This document shows, one piece after another, positions 8,569 through 18,094 of a DNA stretch of 64,000 nt; the first letter of the stretch is position 1, and every line of letters starts with the position of its first letter. The DNA is from Marinomonas sp. THO17 (GTDB lineage: Bacteria; Pseudomonadota; Gammaproteobacteria; Pseudomonadales; Marinomonadaceae). Location of the stretch: positions 3,151,501-3,215,500 of the forward strand of contig NZ_AP031575.1 in the NCBI RefSeq assembly GCF_040436405.1. Reading direction: 5' to 3'. The notes beneath the pieces are model-generated. The model saw nothing but the letters and a program-made list of their open reading frames with translations, made no database searches and was not told where the DNA came from. The translations under genes were made by a program, and so were the position numbers.

Positions 8569-10635
8569 TTTTATAAGATTTGCCTCATGCTCTTTCAGCA
8601 ATAATTTGAGACGCTTGAGTAAGTCTTTTTTTCCTGAAAGGCGTGCTTGTGCTTGTAATACTTGTGTAGGGCGTCCTAACCCTGTGGCAAGAAACGCCTG
8701 ATGCAGTGATTGATGAGATTGCAAATGACCTTGAATAGCCAGTTGTAAACAGGCTTTGTATAAAGCTGGTCGCAAACTCTCTAAGGGTTTGTGATGGTGA
8801 ATGAAAAGCCTAATTTCACTCATTTCAGACGAAGTTAATTGCAGTGACATGGGAAGGTGAGTTAAGTCACGATGAGATGCTAAAATACGTAAAATTAACT
8901 CACAAGAAATGTCCTGATATTGCAGTAAAAGACTCGGACAAAATTTGTCCAAAAAACGCCTACGCCAACTGGGGCAAACCCTTTTTGCATCATGGCTGAC
9001 TGCTTTTAGCATCATAATGGAATAACAACCGCTGGCCTGATCTTTGGCGGTACCCAGTCGGACAATTTGATAATCGTTTTTTAGCCAAAAAGACAGTACC
9101 TCTGAAGTAACGGCAAAGCTGGTGGCGAGAAAGTCACAGGCTTGTTTCGCCTTTTGCCCTATGTGCTGCAGTAATTGACTGCCGATGCCTTGGTTATGCA
9201 GAGAAGGTTGAGTGGCAATGCGGCTGATGCGCCAATACTGAAACTGCCCTGCATCCGCGATGGCTTCATGGGCCAGTAAAGATTGCGGTAGCAAATGTCC
9301 CCGTGGGCGTCGGTTCCCTGCCATGATCTGTTGACTCAGTTGCTCATTCAGCTGACCTTCTTCACTGACAATGGCGAGAGCACGCAATTGGTTTGATTCA
9401 TAAAGACTGTGAAGCTGTAAAGAAGGGTCGTCTAAAACCCAGCGAAGATTATCGGCTGTTGTTTGATAATGGGCCTTGGCCAGTAATTGAAATGCTTGCG
9501 CCAATTGATTGGGGGTATTAAGCCAGTCCTTGGCCTGATTGCTTTGATAGTCCAAAGCACTTGATGGTATTTTTTGCTGAGTTATTTCTGGCCAAGACTG
9601 ACTGAAAAAGAAGCTGTCGCTCACCCAAGCTTCGAGTGGGTCATTTTTCCCCCATCGTATTGGTTCCTCTAGTTCAAGTTGCATGACCTGAGCTTGAGCA
9701 GCGTGTTGTTGCTGTAAATAACGATAAAAACGTAACCCAAAACCTCTTCCAGCCCCTTCATAACCATAGTCTGTGGTGCTAAATAAAGTGGTTTTAGCGC
9801 GTTTGCTTAACTCGATGAGCTGCGGCACTGGCAGCATGGCCGCTTCGTCTACTACCAGTAGATCCCAGTCTGATGCATCTGCCAAGAAAGCATCGGGAGC
9901 ATAAAAAGGCAGCTCAATTTCCTTGCCATTTTGTTGGCAGCGAGTAAGAAATTGCTTTCTTAGGGTGCCGATGGCATCTTGATTAACCGCCACTAAGGCC
10001 ACTTTGCCATGACTTCGGCATAAGATGGCTAAACTGTCACCCAGTAAAGTGGATTTGCCACGACCACGAGGGGCGCATAACACATAATGCTTTGCTGTGC
10101 CTTGTAGTAAGGTTCGTTGAGCTGTGTGCTGGGCTGGCGTTAACGAAATGTGTTCTGGTAGGGCATCAAGGGCAGGAAGTGGTGACAAATTTGATGTGAA
10201 AAGGGCTTGGGCATTTTCTAATCGAGAGAGTAGATAATCCTTAAAATAGCTCTGTACCTGCTGTGGCTCATAGGGCCAAGGCAAATAACGCCCCAAATCT
10301 TTATCCACATGGCTTTGCCAATCGTCTTTTGGTAAGGCTAGGGCAAACAAACCTCCGCCCCGAACGGTACCCGCTAATATTGCCAAGGCACTGGCTGAAA
10401 CCCCTTGTGTGAGATCAAGTAAGACCGCTTGATGAGTTCGACCAAGCTGCTGACGAACCTGTTTGAACGAACAGGTCTCAAAGTCATCTTGATTGAGGGT
10501 TTGATAAAGGCTAGGGTCTTGACTGCAAATAAGAGGACGGCTCAAGTGTTGAGTGACGTGCATAAATTGCGACAATATCTCATGAGTGTTACCTCTAATA
10601 AGTAGGCAATGGCGATGATTGTCGAGGTGCGTCAT
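8557..10635 (-). CDS. tmcA: tRNA(Met) cytidine acetyltransferase TmcA
   Basis: Cytosolic enzyme that makes N4-acetylcytidine at the wobble base of elongator tRNA-Met, using acetyl-CoA and ATP. It has 692 residues, as usual for bacterial TmcA. Order of domains: an N-terminal DUF1726-type region (about 1-150), an RNA-helicase-like ATPase with Walker A APRGRGKST (188-196) and Walker B VVDEAAMLP (261-269), then a GNAT acetyltransferase core with the acetyl-CoA loop around QPSLHNQGIGSQLL (near 480), and a C-terminal RNA-binding tail. The ATG is preceded by AAGGAG. It is 59 nt downstream of the chemotaxis gene but has no functional link with it that I can see. Confidence 0.92.
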   Translation of the reverse strand: MTHLDNHRHCLLIRGNTHEILSQFMHVTQHLSRPLICSQDPSLYQTLNQDDFETCSFKQVRQQLGRTHQAVLLDLTQGVSASALAILAGTVRGGGLFALALPKDDWQSHVDKDLGRYLPWPYEPQQVQSYFKDYLLSRLENAQALFTSNLSPLPALDALPEHISLTPAQHTAQRTLLQGTAKHYVLCAPRGRGKSTLLGDSLAILCRSHGKVALVAVNQDAIGTLRKQFLTRCQQNGKEIELPFYAPDAFLADASDWDLLVVDEAAMLPVPQLIELSKRAKTTLFSTTDYGYEGAGRGFGLRFYRYLQQQHAAQAQVMQLELEEPIRWGKNDPLEAWVSDSFFFSQSWPEITQQKIPSSALDYQSNQAKDWLNTPNQLAQAFQLLAKAHYQTTADNLRWVLDDPSLQLHSLYESNQLRALAIVSEEGQLNEQLSQQIMAGNRRPRGHLLPQSLLAHEAIADAGQFQYWRISRIATQPSLHNQGIGSQLLQHIGQKAKQACDFLATSFAVTSEVLSFWLKNDYQIVRLGTAKDQASGCYSIMMLKAVSHDAKRVCPSWRRRFLDKFCPSLLLQYQDISCELILRILASHRDLTHLPMSLQLTSSEMSEIRLFIHHHKPLESLRPALYKACLQLAIQGHLQSHQSLHQAFLATGLGRPTQVLQAQARLSGKKDLLKRLKLLLKEHEANLIKMGG

Positions 10636-10694
10636 ACAGGTCTCCTTGTTGCCACATTATGATACTGTGACAACAGGAGAGAACCAAGACCAGT

Positions 10695-12713
10695 TTACTT
10701 GATGGTAAAAATAGACAGATCTTTCTGTAGTTCGTTGGCTAGGTCAGAAATTGACCGACTGTGCTTTTGAGATTCTTCTGCCTTAGACTGAGTATGTTGC
10801 GCTGCATTTTCCAGTTCTTCGGCGTTGCGACGAATTTGCGTTGACGCCACACTCTGTTCTTCCGTCGCTGTGGCGACGTTGGTGATGCCCATTTCCACTT
10901 CTTGAATGGATTCAAGGATATCATCCAATAGTCGATCCGCTGTTTGCGTCTGTTCTATGCTGTTTTGTACCTGCTCTGAGCCTTGTTCCATGTCTTGTAC
11001 GGCTGAATGACTGTTGCTTTGCAGTTTATCCACCACATTGCGAATCTCTTCGGTTGAATTTTGGGTACGCTGTGCCAGTACACGTACCTCATCGGCAACC
11101 ACAGCAAAGCCACGACCTTGCTCTCCAGCACGAGCTGCTTCGATGGCCGCGTTCAACGCCAAGAGGTTAGTTTGTTCTGCGATGTTGTTGATGACAGTGA
11201 CGACCTCACCAATGTCTTTCGAGCTGTTCTCAACCTGCTTGATGGTGTCAGATGCTTGTGAGAACGCGGATGACAACATGCCCACCGTTTCTTCTACCTG
11301 TTTCATTGCATGGTGACCTTGTGTGGCCAAGTGAGAGACTTTAGCCGATTGCTCGGAGACCTGATTTGAGCTTTGCGCTACTTCCTCAATCGATGTCGAA
11401 ACCTGAGTAATGGCAGAACTGACTTGAGCGGTTGCTTGTTGGCTTGAGTCGGCACTTTGCACCAGTTCTTTATTCGCTGAGGATATGCCTGCTGTAGAAG
11501 ACAATAGATTTTCACTAGAGGTTTGAATCTTGCTGACCAAGTTAATAAGATTGTCACGCATTTTAACCGCATCGCCTTGCAACAAATCAATTTCATTATG
11601 ACTCTGTTTGTCTACCTTTTTGTGAAAACGGAAAGCAAGATTTCCCTTGCCCAATTCAGACATGGCTGTCGACATTTCTTTTAGTGGAGCCAATGCTTTA
11701 CGGATAAAGAGTATTAAAATAAAGGTTAAGCTGATGGCGCATACTAGGGCGATAATAGCGACAATGAAGAGTACCTGATTTACCTCTTCCGTATATTCAT
11801 CGTCATAGGATTTTAAGCTCACTACCCAACCCCATTTAGAGGCTTTTTGGAACACTATTTTAGAAGGGCGAGCTGTGTCGTCTTTGTCTGTGACTTTTAC
11901 TGCGTAGCGAATGGTACCCTTGTCATACTGGAAAAGCTTTTTAAAGGTATCCGTTAATTCACTGCTCAGTTGATAAAGGTTCTTGCCTTCAGCAGTAGGA
12001 TGAATGATCAACAAGCCTTCTTTTGCTTTGCTGGCGTCAGTGACATAGATATAGCCTGATTTACCAAAGACCGTTTTGTTCAAAGAGTCGCGCAATGGTT
12101 TGATGATGGCTTCAAGAGGAAATAATTGTTCAATGAACACACCTTTTTGGCCTTGCATCGGCTGGTACGAAGCAAAGTACTCTTTGCCATCGATGACCCT
12201 TCTGCCGACGAAGTCATTATTGCTCAGTAATGCTTTACTGACGTTGGAATTGGTTTGGATGTCTATGGGGAGATTGGGATCAGAGCTGGCACCGCGATAG
12301 AGCTTACCTTGTTTGGAAAGCAGAATGCTGATGTCTGTGTTCATTGCATTAGCAAGGTCTTTTATCACTTGGCTACTGCCGTTAATGGATTTTCCATTTA
12401 ACTTTAGGCTTGGTAAAGATATTCCTTTTACTTGTGAGTTGCTATTGGCATTCACCCTCATGCCTTGCAAGCTCATATTAATAATCTTGTTGTTGAAGCC
12501 TGAAATGTGGACAAAGGAATCGTAAAGGCCATTGATGCGATTTACCACCAGCTCCACTTCCTTCTCTTGGTGTTTTGTCACTATCTTATTGATTTCGCTA
12601 TTGAAGAGTTGTCCTATGACTAACACCAGAATAATAAAACTAATTAATACTGCCAGTAGTGTGCCTGCCCCTAATTGTTTTGGCAGCGAAATTCTTTTAA
12701 AAGTTGAGATCAT
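10695..12713 (-). CDS. Methyl-accepting chemotaxis protein with periplasmic Cache-type sensor
   Basis: Membrane receptor that signals through CheA/CheW to the flagellar motor. With the start chosen here it has 672 residues: a first membrane helix at about 15-37, a large periplasmic double-Cache-like domain, a second helix near 315-335, a HAMP domain, and the cytoplasmic signalling rod with the invariant tip [20 protein letters not shown]. The frame is open 28 codons further upstream, but ATG 12713 follows GGGGAT at normal spacing and starts [15 protein letters not shown] just before the first helix. Its ligand cannot be read from sequence. A Fur-like box lies about 150 nt upstream. Confidence 0.88.
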   Translation of the reverse strand: MISTFKRISLPKQLGAGTLLAVLISFIILVLVIGQLFNSEINKIVTKHQEKEVELVVNRINGLYDSFVHISGFNNKIINMSLQGMRVNANSNSQVKGISLPSLKLNGKSINGSSQVIKDLANAMNTDISILLSKQGKLYRGASSDPNLPIDIQTNSNVSKALLSNNDFVGRRVIDGKEYFASYQPMQGQKGVFIEQLFPLEAIIKPLRDSLNKTVFGKSGYIYVTDASKAKEGLLIIHPTAEGKNLYQLSSELTDTFKKLFQYDKGTIRYAVKVTDKDDTARPSKIVFQKASKWGWVVSLKSYDDEYTEEVNQVLFIVAIIALVCAISLTFILILFIRKALAPLKEMSTAMSELGKGNLAFRFHKKVDKQSHNEIDLLQGDAVKMRDNLINLVSKIQTSSENLLSSTAGISSANKELVQSADSSQQATAQVSSAITQVSTSIEEVAQSSNQVSEQSAKVSHLATQGHHAMKQVEETVGMLSSAFSQASDTIKQVENSSKDIGEVVTVINNIAEQTNLLALNAAIEAARAGEQGRGFAVVADEVRVLAQRTQNSTEEIRNVVDKLQSNSHSAVQDMEQGSEQVQNSIEQTQTADRLLDDILESIQEVEMGITNVATATEEQSVASTQIRRNAEELENAAQHTQSKAEESQKHSRSISDLANELQKDLSIFTIK

Positions 12714-12862
12714 ACAGCTTATCCCCATGGTTTGATATTGATGCTTTCGCCAAATAGTAGTGAATGCAAATTGTGAGAGAGTATTACAAAAAACCACTTA
12801 CATTTCATGAATTAAAATCATTCTTAAAAAACTAAATCATTGTTCTGCAAGAAGATATTAAT

Positions 12863-12881
12863 AATAATGAATATCATTAAT
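12863..12881. promoter_or_regulatory. Fur-box-like sequence upstream of the chemoreceptor gene
   Basis: AATAATGAATATCATTAAT matches 14 of 19 positions of the Fur consensus GATAATGATAATCATTATC and contains the inverted repeat AATGA-ATA-TCATT. It lies in the AT-rich leader region of the minus-strand receptor gene. Whether it overlaps a promoter cannot be decided by eye. Confidence 0.4.
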
Positions 12882-12997
12882 ATTTTTTGGCGAAGCTAAT
12901 AATTAAGTGATTTTTCAGTAAATATTTCTTGTTAATATTGCACTGAGTAAGGTGATGAGTGAGTGTCTTGAAGCAAGGTTGAAGTAATGGCGATAAT

Positions 12998-13031
12998 AAA
13001 AAAGAGAACAAACTTTGCTTGTTCTCTTTTT
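12998..13031 (-). terminator. Intrinsic terminator of the prp operon
   Basis: AAAAAGAGAACAA and TTGTTCTCTTTTT form a perfect 13-bp stem with a 6-7 nt loop, about 60 nt past the prpD stop codon, with T-runs on both strands. Confidence 0.85.
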
Positions 13032-13090
13032 GGAGTTTGCACATCAACTTTTATGAGTATGCTGTGACTTGCTCTTGAAGCACAAGCACA

Positions 13091-14575
13091 TCAAATGACA
13101 AATAAATCCATAAAACGATTCACCGCGGTATTTTCGAGTGCTTGTTGATCTTTGCACAGTGAAAAAATCTGCTGACAACGAGAACTTGGGAAGCGTGTTG
13201 CCAAGTTGTTTTGGAATTTTTGCTCCAACAAGGGAATGCCTTCTGCACGGCGGCGGCGATGACCAATAGGGTATTCCACCACTACTTCATCTGTACTTGA
13301 ACCATCTTTAAAAAAGACCTGAATGGCGTTAGCGATAGAGCGCTTGTCGGCTTCTAAATATTCGGCACTAAAGCGAGTATCTTCGATAATCTCCATCTTG
13401 TCTCTTAGCTCATCAATGATTGGGTTAGCTTGGTGGAATTCGTCTTCATAGTGTTCTGCGATCAATTCGCCAAAGGCTAAAGGGACGGCGGCCATGTATT
13501 GCAAGCAGTGGTCGCGATCCGCAGCGTTGGCCAAAGGTCCAACCTTGGAAATAATACGAATGGCCGATTCATGGGTGCGAATGACGATTTTCTCTATATC
13601 GGCGAGCTTGTCTTTTACTTGCGGATGCAAGGTCACCGCGGCTTCGGCGGCGGTTTGAGCGTGAAATTCTGCGGGGAATGAAATCTTAAACAGAATGTTT
13701 TCCATCACATAGGCGTCATAGCCTTGTGGGAAGGAGAATTGTCTCTGCTCGATCGGTTTGATGGCTTGGTCTTTATTGGTTTTGCTGAAAGACACGTCAT
13801 AAAACCCCCACTGTGGTGCGGTCAATACCCCCGGAATGCCCATTTCGCCTCGCATCGACATATCCGCTAAACGCACAGCACGCGAGGTGGCGTCACCTGC
13901 CGCCCAAGATTTGCGCGAGCCAGCATTCGGTGCATGGCGATAAGTGCGCAGGGCTGAGCCATCGACCCAAGCTTGAGAAATGGCAGCCATGATGTGTTCA
14001 CGATCCCCGCCCATCATTTTGGTCACCACGGCACTGGATGCCACACGTACTAACAATACATGACACAGGCCCACTCGGTTAAAGGAGTTTTCCAGTGCCA
14101 GTACGCCCTGAATTTCGTGAGCCATTACCATGGCTTCGAGCACTTGACGCATGGTCAGAGGGGCTTCTCCCTGCGCGACTTTTTGTTGGGAGATAAAGTC
14201 GGCAACCGCTAATATTCCCCCTAGATTGTCCGAAGGGTGCCCCCATTCTGCTGCTAACCAAGTATCGTTATAGTCTAGCCAGCGAATAATGCAGCCAATG
14301 TCCCACGCCGCCTTCACAGGATCCAGTTGCAAAGAGGTGCCGGGAACCCGAGCACCATTTGGCACTACCGTTCCTTGAACAATGGGGCCGAGATGCTTGG
14401 TACACTCAGGAAAACGTAAGGCGAGTAAGCCACAGCCCAGGGTGTCCATTAGGCAGTTGCGCGCCGTATCCAGCGCTTCTTCGCTGGTGACTTGGTAATT
14501 CAATACATAATCCGCAATATCTTGGATAACTTGATCGTAATCGGGTCGGTTATTGACATCTACATTGGCACTCAT
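13091..14575 (-). CDS. prpD: 2-methylcitrate dehydratase PrpD
   Basis: Cytosolic enzyme of the methylcitrate cycle; it dehydrates 2-methylcitrate to 2-methyl-cis-aconitate during propionate/propionyl-CoA breakdown. 494 residues, the normal size of the MmgE/PrpD family. Recognisable segments are [10 protein letters not shown] near residue 45, the active-site region [24 protein letters not shown] (given here by its ends GCII and PSDN, about 93-116), and the C-terminal [12 protein letters not shown]. The ATG is preceded by AAGGAT. Last gene of gntR-prpB-prpC-prpD, 29 nt after prpC. No acnD/prpF pair is present, so PrpD must do the dehydration step and an aconitase encoded elsewhere the rehydration. 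Confidence 0.93.
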   Translation of the reverse strand: MSANVDVNNRPDYDQVIQDIADYVLNYQVTSEEALDTARNCLMDTLGCGLLALRFPECTKHLGPIVQGTVVPNGARVPGTSLQLDPVKAAWDIGCIIRWLDYNDTWLAAEWGHPSDNLGGILAVADFISQQKVAQGEAPLTMRQVLEAMVMAHEIQGVLALENSFNRVGLCHVLLVRVASSAVVTKMMGGDREHIMAAISQAWVDGSALRTYRHAPNAGSRKSWAAGDATSRAVRLADMSMRGEMGIPGVLTAPQWGFYDVSFSKTNKDQAIKPIEQRQFSFPQGYDAYVMENILFKISFPAEFHAQTAAEAAVTLHPQVKDKLADIEKIVIRTHESAIRIISKVGPLANAADRDHCLQYMAAVPLAFGELIAEHYEDEFHQANPIIDELRDKMEIIEDTRFSAEYLEADKRSIANAIQVFFKDGSSTDEVVVEYPIGHRRRRAEGIPLLEQKFQNNLATRFPSSRCQQIFSLCKDQQALENTAVNRFMDLFVI

Positions 14576-14604
14576 AGGGTATCCTTATTGTTAAAATGAA
14601 TTCT

Positions 14605-15732
14605 TTATTGACGATCTTCTAGCTCGATCCAGTCGGCATGATCTGGCCCTATGTAATCGGCACTAGGACGAATAATGCGGTTATTGGCCCTTTGCTCCAT
14701 GACATGAGCAGCCCAGCCGGTGACACGGGAACAAACAAAAATCGGCGTGAACAGCTTGGTGGGGATTTGCATAAAGCGATACGCACTGGCGTGGAAGAAA
14801 TCCGCATTGCAAAAGAGTTTTTTCTCCCGCCACATCACGGCTTCACAACGTTCAGAGACGGCGTAGAGATGGCTGTCGCCCACTGCCTCACTTAATTGTT
14901 TCGACCATTTTTTGATAATGTCATTACGTGGATCGCGCTCGCTATAAATAGCGTGACCAAAGCCCATGATCTTGTCTTTATTGGCCAGCATTTTTAACAA
15001 AGCCGCTTCCGCTTCCTCTGGGCTACGCCAGTTTTCAATCATGTCCATCGCCGCTTCATTGGCACCACCATGCAAGGGGCCTCGTAAGCTGCCAATGCCA
15101 CCGGTAATACAAGAATGCATATCGGACATGGTGGAAGCGCAGACCCGCGCGGTAAAAGTGGAAGCATTGAACTCGTGCTCGGCATACAGAATTAGGGAAG
15201 CATTCATGACTTGGGTGTGAAGTGGCTCGGGCGTGTCATCGTGAAGCATGGTTAAGAAATGCCCCGCCAAAGACGGCTCATCTGGGTTATGGGTGTCGAT
15301 ACGCACACCCTGATGGGAAAAACGATACCAGTAGAGCACTATGGCGGGTAGGGTGGCGACCAGTCTGTCCGCCACATCCAATTGTTCTTGTTGATTTTTT
15401 TCGGGTTCGATGTTGCCCAAAAAAGAGCAGCCTGTGCGCATCACATCCATGGGGTGAGCGTCTTTGGGGATCAGTTCTAAACAAGCTTTGAGGGCGTCGG
15501 GTAACGGACGCAAGCGGGTGAGTTTGGCCTGATAATTTTCCAGTTCATGACGATTGGGTAACTTGCCATAGAGAAGTAAATACGCCACTTCTTCGAAACT
15601 GGCTTTGTCGGCCAGTACGTCTATGTCATAGCCTCGGTAAGTGAGCCCCGCGGCAGCTTTGCCGACGGTACAGAGTGCTGTTTCGCCTGCGCTTTGACCG
15701 CGTAAACCTGCGCCTGAAAGTACTTTTGCCAT
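14605..15732 (-). CDS. prpC: 2-methylcitrate synthase PrpC
   Basis: Citrate-synthase-family enzyme, 375 residues, condensing propionyl-CoA with oxaloacetate to 2-methylcitrate. Short citrate synthases of this length, without the N-terminal extension of GltA, are usual for PrpC. Family motifs include the start GLRGQSAGETALCTVG, the GPLHGGANEAAM loop with its catalytic histidine, and GFGHAIYSERDPR, which carries the second catalytic histidine and substrate-binding arginine. The ATG follows AAAAGGAG at good spacing. It lies between prpB (150 nt upstream, a gap containing a tandem repeat) and prpD (29 nt downstream). The operon context makes methylcitrate rather than citrate synthase the clear choice. 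Confidence 0.93.
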   Translation of the reverse strand: MAKVLSGAGLRGQSAGETALCTVGKAAAGLTYRGYDIDVLADKASFEEVAYLLLYGKLPNRHELENYQAKLTRLRPLPDALKACLELIPKDAHPMDVMRTGCSFLGNIEPEKNQQEQLDVADRLVATLPAIVLYWYRFSHQGVRIDTHNPDEPSLAGHFLTMLHDDTPEPLHTQVMNASLILYAEHEFNASTFTARVCASTMSDMHSCITGGIGSLRGPLHGGANEAAMDMIENWRSPEEAEAALLKMLANKDKIMGFGHAIYSERDPRNDIIKKWSKQLSEAVGDSHLYAVSERCEAVMWREKKLFCNADFFHASAYRFMQIPTKLFTPIFVCSRVTGWAAHVMEQRANNRIIRPSADYIGPDHADWIELEDRQ

Positions 15733-15842
15733 TGCCTATCTCCTTTTTTATTGTCACCACGCAGCACTTTAGAAATGCTCTGGAGTTAATTGAGAATCGT
15801 GTCTAGCGTTTTGTTGTATCGAAAAGTTATCTGTTTTTTATA

Positions 15843-15884
15843 AAATAGTTACTTGGTTGTTTTTTATTAAATAGTTACTTGGTT
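15843..15884. repeat. Two-copy direct repeat overlapping the prpB stop codon
   Basis: AAATAGTTACTTGGTT occurs at 15843-15858 and 15869-15884, a 26-nt period. The second copy includes the first bases of the prpB stop codon (minus strand). The 15-nt core AATAGTTACTTGGTT also occurs three times after erpA near 55.4 kb. Confidence 0.85.
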
Positions 15885-16761
15885 ATTTTTCCGTAAACAG
15901 TTGATCCAGCTTATCTTCGTAAGCGTGATAATTTAAAAATTCATAAAGCTCGCTACGAGTTTGCATCTGCTCAACCACCTCTCGCTGGTGGCCATCTTGT
16001 AATAGATGTTGATAGACATTCAGCGCCGCTTTGTTCATGGCGCGAAAGGCACTCAAGGGATACAGCACCATGTCGACCCCAACACTGGCTAACTCTTCCT
16101 TGGAGAAGAGGGGGGTGGCACCAAATTCAGTGATATTGGCCAACACAGGTACCTTTACCGCACTAACAAAGGCTTGATATTGCTCCAGCGTCAGCATGGC
16201 TTCTGGGAAAATCATGTCAGCACCGGCTTCAACACAAGCAATGGCGCGTTCAATAGCGGATTCCATCCCTTCTACCGCCAAAGCATCAGTACGTGCCATG
16301 ATGACGAATTGTTCGTCTTGCCTGGCGTCGACACAGGCTTTGATGCGATCGACCATTTCACTTTGACTGACAATGGCCTTATTCGGGCGGTGTCCACAAC
16401 GCTTTTGTTGTACCTGATCTTCAATGTGCACGGCAGCCGCGCCGGCTTTTTCCATTTGTTGTATGGTGCGTGCAATGTTAAAAGCGCCGCCAAAGCCCGT
16501 GTCTATGTCCACCAGAAGTGGCAAATCGCATGCAGAGGTGATGCGTTTTACGTCTGTTAATACATCGTGTAAATCCGTCATGCCAAGGTCTGGTAGGCCA
16601 TATGACGCATTGGCGACACCGCCACCGGAAAGGTAAATTGCTTGATGGCCAGTTTGTTGAGCCATCATGGCGCAGTAGGCATTAACTGTGCCTACGACTT
16701 GCAATGGGGCGTGATCGGCAACGGCTTGTCTGAATTTGGCTCCGGCTGAGAGTCGACTCAT
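15883..16761 (-). CDS. prpB: 2-methylisocitrate lyase PrpB
   Basis: Isocitrate-lyase-family enzyme that splits 2-methylisocitrate into pyruvate and succinate, closing the methylcitrate cycle. With the start chosen here it has 292 residues, the usual length. Visible are [11 protein letters not shown] near the N-terminus, the metal-binding [10 protein letters not shown], and the catalytic loop KRCGHR at about residues 120-125 with its active cysteine. The frame is open 12 codons further upstream into gntR, but ATG 16761 is preceded by AAGGAAG and gives the standard MSRLSAG start. It begins 13 nt after the gntR stop codon, so the two are co-transcribed. Confidence 0.93.
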   Translation of the reverse strand: MSRLSAGAKFRQAVADHAPLQVVGTVNAYCAMMAQQTGHQAIYLSGGGVANASYGLPDLGMTDLHDVLTDVKRITSACDLPLLVDIDTGFGGAFNIARTIQQMEKAGAAAVHIEDQVQQKRCGHRPNKAIVSQSEMVDRIKACVDARQDEQFVIMARTDALAVEGMESAIERAIACVEAGADMIFPEAMLTLEQYQAFVSAVKVPVLANITEFGATPLFSKEELASVGVDMVLYPLSAFRAMNKAALNVYQHLLQDGHQREVVEQMQTRSELYEFLNYHAYEDKLDQLFTEK

Positions 16762-16774
16762 GGTGTCTTCCTTT

Positions 16775-17470
16775 TTATTGTTTACTTGGGCTGGCATGGG
16801 CTGATTGCTCCATGGCTTGTTGTAATAAACGGCAAGCTCGGCTGATGTGGCGACGCATTAAGAGTTCCGCCAAATCACCTTCTTGATTGGCAATCGCATC
16901 AAGAATGGCTTTGTGTTCACGCAATGCTTGGCGAGGATCATTACGTTGATCGGCTGTGTGGCGACGATACATACGAATCACAGCATACAGTTCGTGACTC
17001 AATAAGCGGATGAGTTTTTGGTTGCCACTGGCCTGAATAATGCGCAAATGAAAATCTTCGTTACCACCTTGTTGTGCATAATGCTCATCTTGATTGGCGT
17101 CTAAAAATGCCTGATGTTTATCGAGTAACTGATATAAGCTGGCGACTTCGGCTTCGTCCATGCGGCTGGCGGCCAATCTTGCTGCCATGCCTTCCAATGC
17201 TTCGCGCATGGTAAAAGTGTCTAGCATGTCGGCCAAATTCAATTCAATGACGCGAGCACCAACGTTAGCGGTACGAGTGACCAGCCCTAATCCTTCCAGT
17301 TTAACAATGGCTTCTCGAAGAGGGCCTCGGGAAATCCCATATTGCTTGGCAAGTTCCGGTTCAGAGATTTTACTGCCTTGTGGAATGTCACCAGTCACAA
17401 TGGCATTGATCAGCTGTTGGGCAATGTCTTCTGACAGTGTGGCGGATTTTATCGGGATGATCTGGCTCAT
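16775..17470 (-). CDS. GntR/FadR-family regulator of the prp operon
   Basis: DNA-binding repressor candidate, 231 residues. An N-terminal winged helix-turn-helix (about 10-75, with [22 protein letters not shown]) is followed by an all-helical FCD ligand domain containing the metal/acid-binding histidine positions typical of the VanR-like subgroup. It is the first gene of the prp operon and is flanked by palindromes of TTGTCGACAA type at its own promoter, so autoregulation and control by a methylcitrate-cycle intermediate are likely. In enteric bacteria the prp regulator is a sigma-54 activator; a GntR protein in its place is common in other proteobacteria. The effector is inferred, not visible. 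Confidence 0.85.
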   Translation of the reverse strand: MSQIIPIKSATLSEDIAQQLINAIVTGDIPQGSKISEPELAKQYGISRGPLREAIVKLEGLGLVTRTANVGARVIELNLADMLDTFTMREALEGMAARLAASRMDEAEVASLYQLLDKHQAFLDANQDEHYAQQGGNEDFHLRIIQASGNQKLIRLLSHELYAVIRMYRRHTADQRNDPRQALREHKAILDAIANQEGDLAELLMRRHISRACRLLQQAMEQSAHASPSKQ

Positions 17471-17482
17471 AATATTGGATTA

Positions 17483-17494
17483 ATTGTTGACAAT
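17483..17494. promoter_or_regulatory. GntR operator, site 1 (near palindrome)
   Basis: ATTGTTGACAAT, one base off a perfect palindrome, lies just downstream of the -10 box of the gntR-prpBCD promoter, in the transcribed leader. Confidence 0.65.
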
Positions 17495-17501
17495 GTTAAG
17501 T

Positions 17502-17530
17502 GTTATAGACCTTAAAATGGCATTTATCAA
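17502..17530 (-). promoter_or_regulatory. Promoter of gntR-prpBCD
   Basis: Read on the minus strand: -35 TTGATA (17530-17525), 17-nt spacer, -10 TATAAC (17507-17502). It is framed by the two GntR operator palindromes. Confidence 0.7.
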
Positions 17531-17533
17531 GTT

Positions 17534-17549
17534 AAATTGTCGACAATTT
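17534..17549. promoter_or_regulatory. GntR operator, site 2 (perfect 16-bp palindrome)
   Basis: AAATTGTCGACAATTT is a perfect palindrome 3 nt upstream of the -35 box. Its core ATTGTCGACAAT recurs at sites 1 and 3. Confidence 0.75.
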
Positions 17550-17627
17550 TGGTTTTTCTTCTTGTTAATCATATTGTGCAAAGTCTGTCATAGTGGCTTC
17601 ACAGCTCCGCTTTACTGTGTTTTTATG

Positions 17628-17683
17628 ATGACGTTACTTTTATGACGCTACTTTTATGACGTTACTTTTATAACGTTACTTTT
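17628..17683. repeat. Four-copy 14-bp tandem repeat
   Basis: Unit ATGACGTTACTTTT at 17628-17641, 17642-17655 (one change), 17656-17669 and 17670-17683 (one change). Non-coding; it separates the prp promoter from the third operator-like site. Confidence 0.9.
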
Positions 17684-17701
17684 ATAAAAAGAACCCTTTA
17701 A

Positions 17702-17711
17702 TTGTCGACAA
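17702..17711. promoter_or_regulatory. GntR operator-like palindrome, site 3
   Basis: TTGTCGACAA (within ATTGTCGACAAG) is 32 nt upstream of the DUF5062 gene and has the same core as the two prp-promoter sites. Confidence 0.5.
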
Positions 17712-17743
17712 GCTTGCCAGCTAAGCAGAACAGGAGAAGCCAG

Positions 17744-18004
17744 ATGAAAAAAATGAAAAATGAGGTGGCACTGAGTAAAAAAGCGATTCAAGTTGGCGAA
17801 AAATACGCTCTGCAGCGAGGTTATGCAGGTTTTTCTGCCACCATGTCTGCTAATGAAAAAGTCGAAGCCATTTATCGCTTGTTGGTGTTGGATAAACTCA
17901 TTGTTGCCTTGCCGGCCGATAAAGAAGACTTACCCAATATGAAGCACAAATTGGCGTTGTGGATTCAAAAGCATCTGCCCAAAGACGACCCACTTTTAAA
18001 ATAA
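17744..18004 (+). CDS. DUF5062 family protein
   Basis: Small soluble protein of 86 residues (MKKMKNEVALSKKAIQVG...), probably all-helical, ending KHLPKDDPLLK. I recognise the DUF5062 pattern, a family of marine gammaproteobacteria without known function; the segment DLPNMKHKLALWI is its most conserved part. The start ATG 17744 follows CAGGAGA; the open frame reaches a TTG at 17702 but that would run through the operator-like palindrome. It lies divergent to the prp operon, downstream of a 14-bp tandem array. Its possible control by the prp GntR protein is suggested only by site 3. Confidence 0.7.
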   Translation: MKKMKNEVALSKKAIQVGEKYALQRGYAGFSATMSANEKVEAIYRLLVLDKLIVALPADKEDLPNMKHKLALWIQKHLPKDDPLLK

Positions 18005-18035
18005 GCTTTTGTGCTTTGCCCTGTACTTCTCTTTA

Positions 18036-18058
18036 TTTAAGTTATGATATAACATTTC
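18036..18058. promoter_or_regulatory. Zur-box-like site upstream of the DUF1826 gene
   Basis: The right half TATAACATTTC (18048-18058) matches the gammaproteobacterial Zur half-site exactly; the left half keeps GTTAT (18041-18045) in the correct mirror position. The start codon follows 37 nt later. The family's known link with zinc starvation strengthens the reading. Confidence 0.6.
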
Positions 18059-18094
18059 TTTTTCTGTGGGAGAAATTCAAAGGGGAGTTCATCC

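Larger units (their letters stand above)
12714..13090. other. Intergenic region upstream of the chemoreceptor, downstream of prpD
   Basis: 377 nt, very AT-rich in the middle (12800-12950). It holds the Fur-like box at 12863-12881 and the prpD terminator at 12998-13031. I see no convincing coding frame or RNA gene. Confidence 0.6.
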
